Assembly: GCA_003989065.1 (NCBI GenBank) | Contig: RXIW01000017.1 | Location: 1-53,063, forward strand | Length of the DNA: 53,063 nucleotides | Source of the DNA: Candidatus Competibacteraceae bacterium | Lineage (GTDB): Bacteria > Pseudomonadota > Gammaproteobacteria > Competibacterales > Competibacteraceae | Direction of reading: 5' to 3' | Part shown: piece after piece, positions 45,702-53,063 of the stretch | How the letters are laid out: every line of letters begins with the position of its first letter | Numbering within the stretch: the stretch's first letter is position 1 | Notes under the pieces: model-generated | Seen by the model: the letters and a program-made list of their open reading frames with translations, nothing else | Databases searched by the model: none | Told to the model about the DNA's origin: nothing | Program-made: the position numbers and the translations under genes

Positions 45702-45717
45702 AGCAAAGCCTAAGCCA
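45702..45717 (-). promoter_or_regulatory. sigma-54-type promoter of the XRE gene
   Basis: Read on the minus strand, TGGCTTAGGCTTTGCT has TGGC and TTGCT with GG and GC exactly ten bases apart, although the central A-C-G of the consensus is missing. The start site would be near 45690, about 70 bases before the ATG. The next gene upstream encodes a sigma-54 activator, which supports the reading. Confidence 0.5.
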
Positions 45718-45869
45718 ATACCGCCGAGCCGCCGATCATTCTCTTACCATGCCGAATGATCAGCTTATGAATCAAGCACTAATAAAATAAGAGGAGGATA
45801 AAAAACAGAGGAAGGAATGCCAATACGAAGCACTGAACATCGAGATTTGAAACAAGGCCATCCTAAGCT

Positions 45870-45884
45870 GTTTCAGTCTGAAAC
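45870..45884. promoter_or_regulatory. Palindrome GTTTCAG-T-CTGAAAC, possible activator site
   Basis: A perfect 7+7 base dyad overlaps the response regulator's stop codon (45873-45875). It lies about 190 bases upstream of the predicted sigma-54 start site of the XRE gene, a normal distance for an NtrC-type enhancer site. It could also simply be a hairpin at the end of the message. Confidence 0.35.
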
Positions 45885-47306
45885 GTCAGCATTTTGCTCA
45901 GGTTGTAACTCGTGTAGCAATTTATAATATTTTAGACGTCGCCACAAGGTCGTGCGACTTATTCCTAATTCCTTGACAGCCAGAGTCAAGTTGCCATCAC
46001 ATAGTTTGATAACTCTCAAGATCTCCGCCCGCTCTAGTTGTTCCAAGCGAGTCAGATTGCGAGAGCTTGGGGGCAAGGTCGGCAGCCACTCACCGACATC
46101 GATCTGAGCATCGCTACTCAAGATCAAAGCCCGCTCGATCAGATTCTCCAATTCTCTGACATTACCCGGATAGTCGTACTCAATCAATGCACTCAGAGCT
46201 TCCTTGGTAAAACCCACAGCGGGCCTGCTAAATTTTTCACAAAATTTGCGCAGATAAAAATCGGCCAGCAATGGAATGTCACCCAACCGCTCACGCAGCG
46301 GAGGAATGGAAATTGGAATGACATTGATCCTATAAAACAGATCAGATCGAAACCGGCCATTCTCAATCTCAACCCATAAATCCTTATTGGTTGCCGCAAT
46401 AATCCTCACATCGGCCTGCCGAGGTTCAGTCTCGCCTACTCGGCGGAATTGACCTTCCTGTAAAACCTGCAAGAATTTGACCTGCAATCCTGGGCTCATC
46501 TCACTGATTTCGTCCAGAAACAGCGTCCCGCCATCGGCAGCCTCGAACAATCCTTTTCGATCCTGGATAGCGCCGGTGAATGCACCACGCTTATGCCCAA
46601 ACAGCTCGCTTTCGAGCAGACTTTCGGGTAGCGTTCCGCAGTTCTGCTCGACGAACAACTTGTCTTTGCGAGGGCCATGATAGTGAATATGGCGCGCCAA
46701 TAACGTCTTGCCGGTACCGGTTTCTCCCGTCAACAGGACGGTGACTGGCGTCTTGGTTACTCTATTGACCTTTTCGATGACTGCCTGCATGGCAAGACTG
46801 CTACCGATGACCTCACCCCATCGCCACTCCTTGGCCACTGCATTCTTCAAGATGGTGTTTTCAGTACTCAACCGCTCATTGGCAATCTGCAAGTCTTTCA
46901 GAAGCCGTTTGTTTTCCAACACCAGGTCGTAACTCTCCAAGGCCCGCTTAATAACGAGCTTGAGTTCTTGCCGCTCCCATGGTTTTGTAATATATTGATA
47001 GATATGACCTTTGTTGACGGCTTGCACCAGCGAAGCGGTATCGGTGTATCCGGTCAAGATAATACGAATGGTGTTAGGGCTGATTTGAACAGCTCGCTCC
47101 AGTAGCTCCGCGCCTGTCATCCCAGGCATCCGTTGGTCGGCGATGATGACGTCAATATCCTGTATTGCCAGTATTTCCAGCGCTTCAACCCCACTGGATG
47201 CCGTAAAAACCTCGTATTCTTTGACGAAGGTCAATCTCAGACTTTGTAGGATATCGACTTCGTCATCGACAATCAGCAAGTTGCGTCGCACATCATGTTT
47301 TTCCAT
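45873..47306 (-). CDS. sigma-54-dependent response regulator (NtrC type)
   Basis: The 477-aa protein has a receiver domain (phosphoacceptor Asp57 in [10 protein letters not shown], Lys near TKPW), a linker helix, and an AAA+ domain. The AAA+ domain carries Walker A GETGTGKT (194-201), the sigma-54-contacting GAFTGA (241-246) and the Walker B segment [13 protein letters not shown] Fis-type DNA-binding helix pair ends the chain ([22 protein letters not shown]). The ATG at 47306 overlaps the kinase gene by 14 bases; the frame continues to 47441 without family sequence. Its layout is like PrsR of PEP-CTERM/exosortase loci, but no such genes are visible here. Targets probably include the XRE promoter. 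Confidence 0.95.
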   Translation of the reverse strand: MEKHDVRRNLLIVDDEVDILQSLRLTFVKEYEVFTASSGVEALEILAIQDIDVIIADQRMPGMTGAELLERAVQISPNTIRIILTGYTDTASLVQAVNKGHIYQYITKPWERQELKLVIKRALESYDLVLENKRLLKDLQIANERLSTENTILKNAVAKEWRWGEVIGSSLAMQAVIEKVNRVTKTPVTVLLTGETGTGKTLLARHIHYHGPRKDKLFVEQNCGTLPESLLESELFGHKRGAFTGAIQDRKGLFEAADGGTLFLDEISEMSPGLQVKFLQVLQEGQFRRVGETEPRQADVRIIAATNKDLWVEIENGRFRSDLFYRINVIPISIPPLRERLGDIPLLADFYLRKFCEKFSRPAVGFTKEALSALIEYDYPGNVRELENLIERALILSSDAQIDVGEWLPTLPPSSRNLTRLEQLERAEILRVIKLCDGNLTLAVKELGISRTTLWRRLKYYKLLHELQPEQNADVSD

Positions 47307-49455
47307 GATTTTTCCTGACCTGACCAACGGGTAGCTCGATCGTAAATTCTGTTCCTTCACCCAACCGGCTAGTAACTTGAATCGTTCCATTGTGCTTCTG
47401 AATGATTCCGTAGCTAATACTGAGTCCAAGCCCCATTCCAAAACCTTGCTTTTTTCTGGTAAAGAATGGATCGAAAATTTGCCCTATATCGTCATCTGCG
47501 ATACCGATACCATTGTCTTTAATAGCGATCTTGACCCAATCACCGCTCAGCTTGGTCTCGATCCATACATCCCCTTGTTTTTGAATGGCTTGTGCGGCAT
47601 TCTGCAGCACATTCATAAAGACCTGATTAATTTGACCTAGATAGCATTCGACCGGCGGTAGATAGCCATAATCACGATGGATCGTAATCCGATTCTCATA
47701 TTGTTTGGTCAGCATCTTCAGAGTGGAATCAATCCCTTCATGCAGATCAGCTAATACCAAACCGACATCATCAGTGCGAGAAAAAACGCGCAAATCCAAT
47801 ACGATTTTCTTAATCCGATCGGCGCCATTCTTGCAACTGGTAATCAATCCTCGCAGACCCTCCATAGTCTTATCAATCTGAATTTGTTCTTTTAGTCGAT
47901 GGTCATCATTTTGGTTTGGTTTGCCTGATTGATGATTATTTGCACATGCCTCGACAATTCCCACCAAATCCCCAGCGTATTCTTCTATCAAATCTAAGTC
48001 GTTATAAATAAAAGAGATAGGATTATTTAGTTCATGGGCAACACCCGCCACCAAAAATCCTAATGAAGCCATTTTTTCCGAATGAACGAGTTGGTTTTTC
48101 GCGCGGGCTAACTCCTGATAAGCCGCTTCGATTTGCTGGTGGCGATGCTGGAGTTCCTCATGAGCAGTAGATAACTGATAAGTACGTTCGGCAACTTCGA
48201 TTTCCAGTTCACGATTGGCTTTTTCCAGCCACTGGCGACGCTCACGCTCAGCCAGTAGCGCCTGCATCAGCAGATGACCTCCAAAGACCAGGACCAGCCC
48301 CAAGAGACTCGATAATATCGGAAACCATAGACCCATCTGGGTAAAAGCCCCGTAAGCGGCAACCAGCAACGACCCCACCAACGCTATCGTCACGATCAGC
48401 GCAGTGATCGGTTTCAGATAGACGATCAGCAAACTCGACGCCAACAGCAGCCCCAACAGCAGAATCCAACGCCACGGCTGTTCCAGCTCGGCCATGAACC
48501 GTCCTTCCAACACATTGCTGATGAGATTGGCTTGAATCTCGACGCCAGCGGAAGGACTCCTGGCCTGCCAGGAGAACGGGGTGAAGAACGTATCGCCCGG
48601 CAGACTTTGCAGTTCGGGAATTGCTTCCAGCAGGCGGCCCACCAGCACGATCTTGCCGGCGAAAGTCCCTGGAGGTAGCATCTGCTCGTAATTCAGGGCC
48701 TGGTAGTACGAAACTGTCTTGATCGTTTTGGGCGGCCCGACATAATCGATCAACACCTCCCTCGACCAATCCCGTTGCTTGAACCATTCGACTTGAGCCG
48801 CTTCCCTGGCGCCGGGCGTCGGATTTCCCAGATAGCGCCGAACGACCTGCAACGCAAATGACGGCATATCCGGAGAGAGTAGATAGGCCCGCCGCACCAC
48901 GCCATCGCCATCGACGCGAATGCGCGGACTCCCCACCGTAGCGACATTCCGAAACGCAGGGATCGGATCAACACGCATGGTGTGACGAAACAACGGATCG
49001 TTCACCATCACCAGGGTATTAACCAACACGACATTCCTATTGGCGCGCAAGGCATCCTCCAGCGCCGTGTCCTCGGCGGGATCGGACGGCTCGGCGAACA
49101 GGATGTCCAAGCCGATAACCTTGGCGCCCGCCTTTTCGAGCTGTTGAATCAAACGGGCGTGCAGGCTGCGCGGCCAGGGCCATTGCCGCCCGATTTCAGC
49201 CATGGAAGGCTCGTCGATGGCAACGATGACGATCGGCTCCTGGACCGGCTGGACATTACGCAGCGCGAATAATAAGTCGAGTCCCTTCAGCTCCAGAAAA
49301 GAGAAAAGGGACAGGCTGGAAAACAGCAAGGTGATCCCTAGGGCGATCACAGCGACAACGACCGCCCTGGGAATTAATGAGCCTCGCGATATGACCAAGG
49401 AAATTGCTCTGTTGCTAGCAGGGGACCCATACCCAACGCCCACTGACCAGCACAT
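47293..49455 (-). CDS. CHASE2-domain sensor histidine kinase
   Basis: The membrane sensor has a first helix (AVVVAVIALGITLLFSSLSL) and a periplasmic CHASE2 domain (VAIDEPSMAEIGRQWPWPRS, KAGAKVIGLDILFAEPS and KIVLVGRLLEAIPELQSLPG). Three closely spaced helices follow, then a coiled coil, a HisKA box with the phosphorylated His in LVAGVAHELNNP, and an ATPase domain with N-box NVLQNAAQAI and GIGMGLGLS-like GFGMGLGLSISYGI. The start is uncertain: ATG 49455 or 49467 would overlap the 80-aa gene by 40-50 bases, whereas a TTG at 49398 would not. It is coupled to the response regulator by a 14-base overlap. Confidence 0.93.
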   Translation of the reverse strand: MCWSVGVGYGSPASNRAISLVISRGSLIPRAVVVAVIALGITLLFSSLSLFSFLELKGLDLLFALRNVQPVQEPIVIVAIDEPSMAEIGRQWPWPRSLHARLIQQLEKAGAKVIGLDILFAEPSDPAEDTALEDALRANRNVVLVNTLVMVNDPLFRHTMRVDPIPAFRNVATVGSPRIRVDGDGVVRRAYLLSPDMPSFALQVVRRYLGNPTPGAREAAQVEWFKQRDWSREVLIDYVGPPKTIKTVSYYQALNYEQMLPPGTFAGKIVLVGRLLEAIPELQSLPGDTFFTPFSWQARSPSAGVEIQANLISNVLEGRFMAELEQPWRWILLLGLLLASSLLIVYLKPITALIVTIALVGSLLVAAYGAFTQMGLWFPILSSLLGLVLVFGGHLLMQALLAERERRQWLEKANRELEIEVAERTYQLSTAHEELQHRHQQIEAAYQELARAKNQLVHSEKMASLGFLVAGVAHELNNPISFIYNDLDLIEEYAGDLVGIVEACANNHQSGKPNQNDDHRLKEQIQIDKTMEGLRGLITSCKNGADRIKKIVLDLRVFSRTDDVGLVLADLHEGIDSTLKMLTKQYENRITIHRDYGYLPPVECYLGQINQVFMNVLQNAAQAIQKQGDVWIETKLSGDWVKIAIKDNGIGIADDDIGQIFDPFFTRKKQGFGMGLGLSISYGIIQKHNGTIQVTSRLGEGTEFTIELPVGQVRKNHGKT

Positions 49456-49657
49456 AACACCACCCATCGGTAGTGTTGCGTAGAATAGCCTGATTGGGCT
49501 TGATGGCATCCGGGTCCAAGCCCAGTACTTTCTTATCGCCCTTGTCATCGGCGACCACGACCAAAAAGGTATTCGGCGGAACCTTGTCCAGATTCACCAG
49601 GGAAGACAGGGAGGCATTGTCTTCGAGTTCGATGATATCAGTTTTATACTTTGCCAT
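49415..49657 (-). CDS. 80-aa protein of unknown function
   Basis: I do not recognise this protein. It has an acidic, charged N-terminal half (KYKTDIIELEDNASLSSLVN), a predicted beta-rich centre (NTFLVVVADDKGDKKVLGLD) and an aromatic C-terminus ending GRWVWVPC with a terminal cysteine. There is no signal peptide or membrane helix. A GAGGAG site 8 bases before the ATG at 49657 makes translation likely. It lies 28 bases after the outer-membrane barrel gene and abuts or overlaps the histidine kinase gene, so it belongs to the same operon. A regulatory partner, an assembly factor or a small exported substrate are all possible. Confidence 0.75.
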   Translation of the reverse strand: MAKYKTDIIELEDNASLSSLVNLDKVPPNTFLVVVADDKGDKKVLGLDPDAIKPNQAILRNTTDGWCYVLVSGRWVWVPC

Positions 49658-49685
49658 CTTGCATGCTCCTCATTGTGTGGTCAGA

Positions 49686-52600
49686 CTAGAAGTTGATGAT
49701 AAAACGCCCTAGTATGGTGCGATCAGGCAAGAACAGGGGATCGAGAGTATCGCTGGCCGTTATGAAACTGTAGTCCTGATACTGAAAGTGCTCGTTGGTC
49801 AAATTTCGCCCTTCCAAGGCAATCACTCCCCAGCGATTGGGTAAACGATAACCAATCGTCGCATCGAGCAATACGAAGTCGCTATTCCCCGAAGGGCGAG
49901 GATTGACTGTCGCGTCAAAATTCGCATCCTGATACACATAGGTCACGCCAACCCCGGCAAAGAAACCACCCGGATTGAAGTAGCGGATGTTGAGAGGAAC
50001 TATGCGGGTATCCAGCCGGGTTGGATAGGTCGTCCGCAGATATTGCCCCTCCTGCATATCCAAATCCTCATATAGATATTCCAAGGTCGCTGACCAGTTA
50101 CGATCGATCAACCAATTGAAATAGGCGCGAGATAAACCTACTTGGTATCTCTCGAACTCGAAAGGCCCCGACCCTCCGCCAAAGGGCATCTTCAAATCGC
50201 GACTCAACCACTCCAAGCCAGCAAATACATTTCCAGCAAAGCGAACATCCAAAGCAATTCCGTAGTTGTCGGACGAAGTGCCATTGATATCGTCGAACAA
50301 TTGATTGAAACCGGCAATTTGTGTGGGTTCAATGGTTTGATTGACCAATAAATCCCGTTTGACCACCTGGTAGGCAGCAGTGCGCAAGGTCAGGTAGTCC
50401 GTGATATCCCACCGCAAACCAATCTTGGGATTGAACTGATTGAGACTGAAGTATTGCGAGTCATAGGCATCATAAGAACCTCCCAGCGTACCGATGACAC
50501 CGCCCGCCAACTGTATGTTGGCATAGCTGTAAACATTGTCATGATCCGTCGGAGATGCGCTAAGTTCATCCTGATGGTACAGAAGGGAATACTCATCATG
50601 GTAGGAACCTATCCCAGTGATGACATTGAATGCATCTCCCTTGTACAACCATTGCAATTCACTTTGCCAACCATTGGTTTGATTGAGAAAATCAAATCTC
50701 TTGCCGCTGGAAGCAAAAGAAAATGGATAATCCCGATCGGCATAAATCACCGAAGCAATCAGGGTGTTCTGTAGCGATGGCGAATAGCGCACTCCAATAC
50801 GGCCAACATCTTGATTCAAACTATCTCGCCATCCGGATCTGGAACCGCCATCGAAATTCAAGGGTAAATAGCCTTCATCTGTCTCACGATGACGATACTC
50901 TACCTGCACATTCAATTCCGGTGTGACCACTGCTTGCACAAAGACATCATATAGGTCATGTTGAAAATCGCTGTTGGGACGGAAACCGTCGGTCTGATAA
51001 TGAAACTGTCCCAGGCTATAGGAAAATGGCCCACTCAAGCCCGACACCACCACTTCATCGCCCCAAGTACCGTTATTACCACCGACGCCAGAGGCATAGA
51101 GCTGCGTCTGGTCTCGCTCGAACAGAGACATGTATTCGTTGAAAGCCATCTGGGTCAAGCCGGTGCGGGCCAGAATATTGAGATTGGTCGCCAACAGGCT
51201 GGGTTGTAGTGGGTTGATATTGACGGGCTGCAACAATTGCGCTTGCAGCAATTCGCTGACCTGGGCAATTTCATAATCCGGACGGCCGGCATAGCTATCC
51301 GACAGAAACCGGTGCGCCGAATAATTGGTCGGATCGTAGCTCAGAGATTGGGTCGCTTCTTCCTGAGCCACCTGCTCAAAGCCAAGATTGGCGTAAATGC
51401 CGGCTTGACTCGCCTCGCGGGTCGCCAAGTCGTCGTCGAGCAGCAGCTTGGAGCGGTAAACCGCGCGGTTGTCGTTCAGATCGATGGAGCGCTGGACATT
51501 GTCCAGGGCCTCGCCCGGCTGATTGATGCTTTGCAGGCGGATGGCATCGTATAACCAGGGCGTAGGATCGCGGGGATCGAGCTGCTTGGCCAGCTCCAGA
51601 TATTTTTTCGCCCGTCGATCATCCTTGACCTCGTAGAATCCCTTGCCGAGATAGCTGTTATAGAGCGACACCAGCGGTTCCAGCAGGGCGGCCTGGCGTA
51701 GTTCGAGCAGGGCGGCCTCGGTCCGGTTTTGCCGAAACAGCGACAGCCCCAACCCCAGGTGCGGCAGCCCTAGCGTGGAATCCTGGGCGACGGCCGCTCG
51801 AAATGCGACCTGCGCCTGGTCGGTCCGCATGTGCGCCAGTTCCAGGAATCCCCAGAGCGTATTGACCATGGCGTCGTCCGGGGCCTGGCGCTGCGCCTGC
51901 TTGGCCACCTTGATCGCGGCCTTCAGCTGGCCCATGCCAAACAGCAGGCTACCCTCCTGCACCAGCGCCCGGACATTGCCCGGATCGCGTTCGGTCGCCT
52001 GTCGAGCGGCGGTCAGCGCGCCGTCCAGATCGAATTCGGCCTGGCGGGCCAGACTGAGACTGAGGTAACCCGCCGATGAAGCCGGATCGACCGCCACAGC
52101 CTGTTCAGCCGCCATCAGCGCCTCGGTCTTACGGTTCTGCACCAGTGCGATATCCGACCGCAGGCTGTAGACGACGGCGTCACGCGGATTCAAGGCCAGC
52201 GCCCGTTCCAGATCCTGTTGGGCTTGCGGAATCTGCCCTTGCAGCAACGCGGTCTGGGCGGCCTGGGTCCAGTAGCGGGACGATTGCGGATCACGCGCGG
52301 GTTTGCCCTCTTCACCCATCAGATTGGGGTAATACAGCGACCACTGCACCGCATCGATGGGGTTGAGCAAAACGGTCTTGCGGGGCGCCTGGCCCAGTTG
52401 AGCCGTCGCCTGTTCGTTGGCGGCCACCTGCACACTACCTTGCGGGTTGTGGAATTCGACCAAGCCGCTCAGCACCATCAGGCGGGCGTCGTTGCCCGGT
52501 CCGACCACCAGATCGAACTCGGTGCCGCGAATGGTCGCCGTCGCCGACAGGGTCTGCATCTCCAGCGACTGGTCGCTACGGACCCAGGCTTCCCCTCGCA

Positions 52601-53018
52601 ATAGTCGTAGCAGGTTTTGTACGGTCTGGCCGATCGTGGACAGCACGCCAGAATCGGATGAATCAGACGGTTGGAGCGATTTCAGCTCTACCTGACTGTT
52701 GGGAGCCAGCTTGAGTTGGATACCGCGGCTCAACAAGATTGCAGCCCGACTATCCTCGCCGGTCCGCACCATCTCGCCGACTGCCAGAGCATCGCCGGCC
52801 TGCACCGGCTGCCACCGTCTATCGCGCCAGACTTCGACCGTTCCCTGGGCGCTGACCAGCAGGCCGGCCGGCTCCGCCGCGATGGCGCAAACCGAACTCA
52901 GAAGTAACGCCATCAGAAGCAAAAAACCAGCAAACCCCGCCCACACGCCAAGTAGCAGGTCCGAACCCTGCCCCTGCCGTTCTGCCACCGGCAGCGCCCG
53001 CTTCCGGTCGATCCACAT
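49686..53018 (-). CDS. FecR-TPR-outer-membrane beta-barrel fusion protein
   Basis: The 1110-aa protein has a membrane/signal segment (residues 24-48, ending CAIAAEP). A FecR-type domain (about 52-205; ATIRGTEFDLVVGPGND is the signature) is followed by TPR repeats (about 250-575; QDLERALALNPRDAVVYSLR is typical). The last 480 residues form alternating strands ending LDPLFLPDRTILGRFIINF, a barrel C-terminus like that of TonB-dependent receptors, but no plug domain is present. A TPR domain plus a barrel recalls PgaA or BcsC exporters; a FecR domain suggests signalling or glycan binding. The ATG at 53018 gives a long, arginine-rich N-tail before the hydrophobic segment. It is the first gene of the operon inside the window; its promoter lies beyond the edge. 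Confidence 0.85.
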   Translation of the reverse strand: MWIDRKRALPVAERQGQGSDLLLGVWAGFAGFLLLMALLLSSVCAIAAEPAGLLVSAQGTVEVWRDRRWQPVQAGDALAVGEMVRTGEDSRAAILLSRGIQLKLAPNSQVELKSLQPSDSSDSGVLSTIGQTVQNLLRLLRGEAWVRSDQSLEMQTLSATATIRGTEFDLVVGPGNDARLMVLSGLVEFHNPQGSVQVAANEQATAQLGQAPRKTVLLNPIDAVQWSLYYPNLMGEEGKPARDPQSSRYWTQAAQTALLQGQIPQAQQDLERALALNPRDAVVYSLRSDIALVQNRKTEALMAAEQAVAVDPASSAGYLSLSLARQAEFDLDGALTAARQATERDPGNVRALVQEGSLLFGMGQLKAAIKVAKQAQRQAPDDAMVNTLWGFLELAHMRTDQAQVAFRAAVAQDSTLGLPHLGLGLSLFRQNRTEAALLELRQAALLEPLVSLYNSYLGKGFYEVKDDRRAKKYLELAKQLDPRDPTPWLYDAIRLQSINQPGEALDNVQRSIDLNDNRAVYRSKLLLDDDLATREASQAGIYANLGFEQVAQEEATQSLSYDPTNYSAHRFLSDSYAGRPDYEIAQVSELLQAQLLQPVNINPLQPSLLATNLNILARTGLTQMAFNEYMSLFERDQTQLYASGVGGNNGTWGDEVVVSGLSGPFSYSLGQFHYQTDGFRPNSDFQHDLYDVFVQAVVTPELNVQVEYRHRETDEGYLPLNFDGGSRSGWRDSLNQDVGRIGVRYSPSLQNTLIASVIYADRDYPFSFASSGKRFDFLNQTNGWQSELQWLYKGDAFNVITGIGSYHDEYSLLYHQDELSASPTDHDNVYSYANIQLAGGVIGTLGGSYDAYDSQYFSLNQFNPKIGLRWDITDYLTLRTAAYQVVKRDLLVNQTIEPTQIAGFNQLFDDINGTSSDNYGIALDVRFAGNVFAGLEWLSRDLKMPFGGGSGPFEFERYQVGLSRAYFNWLIDRNWSATLEYLYEDLDMQEGQYLRTTYPTRLDTRIVPLNIRYFNPGGFFAGVGVTYVYQDANFDATVNPRPSGNSDFVLLDATIGYRLPNRWGVIALEGRNLTNEHFQYQDYSFITASDTLDPLFLPDRTILGRFIINF

Positions 53019-53063
53019 CCCGCCACACCCCCCGCTGCTCCAACCCTGTTCTACGTCACACTA

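Noticed and set aside
45817..45927. 36-codon plus-strand frame with GAGGAAGG upstream, overlapping the end of the response regulator gene
   Set aside because: It overlaps a real gene on the other strand and has no supporting context.

Overview
The window is GC-rich DNA in which genes are packed into tight, often overlapping operons. It most resembles a free-living gammaproteobacterium: it has an arn (lipid A aminoarabinose) cluster, a complete urease with an urtABCDE transporter, a BAT/MoxR operon, ispG, and sigma-54-type regulation. A Competibacteraceae-like or similar environmental lineage is only a guess, because no rRNA or tRNA is visible.

Layout, left to right. (1) 1-265: the last 52 codons of a probable transposase run in from the left edge, followed by yaiI. 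(2) 900-4246: ureDABC, headed by a near-consensus sigma-54 promoter, then an orphan PstS-like binding protein. (3) 5405-16129: the arn pathway on the minus strand. ArnT, one SMR-type flippase subunit, ArnB, ArnC and a stand-alone ArnA formyltransferase form one overlapping block; a stand-alone ArnA dehydrogenase/decarboxylase and ArnD form another. A plus-strand FIST sensor plus GGDEF-EAL pair sits exactly between them. (4) 16376-27035: a minus-strand series of arylsulfatase, fused membrane/spermidine-synthase protein, MoxR, DUF58, DUF4381, BatA, BatB/C and BatD. (5) 27314-27856: a small outer-membrane barrel protein. (6) 28104-35871: ureEFG and urtABCDE, so the urease locus is split by about 24 kb. 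(7) 36370-39812: fused ATP-grasp/alpha-E protein and a transglutaminase. (8) 39817-44744, minus: DedA-PAP2-LssY fusion, isochorismatase-like hydrolase, IspG, TPR lipoprotein, universal stress protein. (9) 45272-53018, minus: a FecR-TPR-outer-membrane barrel protein (1110 aa), an 80-aa protein of unknown type, a CHASE2 histidine kinase, a sigma-54 response regulator, and a small XRE regulator with its own sigma-54-type promoter.

How the parts work together. Urea enters through UrtABCDE. UreDEFG insert nickel into UreABC, which releases ammonia; the promoter in front of ureD suggests nitrogen control. The arn enzymes make undecaprenyl-phosphate-L-Ara4FN, deformylate it, flip it and transfer the sugar to lipid A. 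IspG (isoprenoid precursor) and the DedA-PAP2 protein (likely undecaprenyl phosphate recycling) bear on the same lipid carrier.

The least understood part is the right end. There an outer-membrane FecR-TPR barrel, a tiny conserved-looking protein and a CHASE2 two-component pair look like one envelope-sensing system, with the XRE gene as a plausible output. The second point of interest is the c-di-GMP module embedded in the arn cluster.
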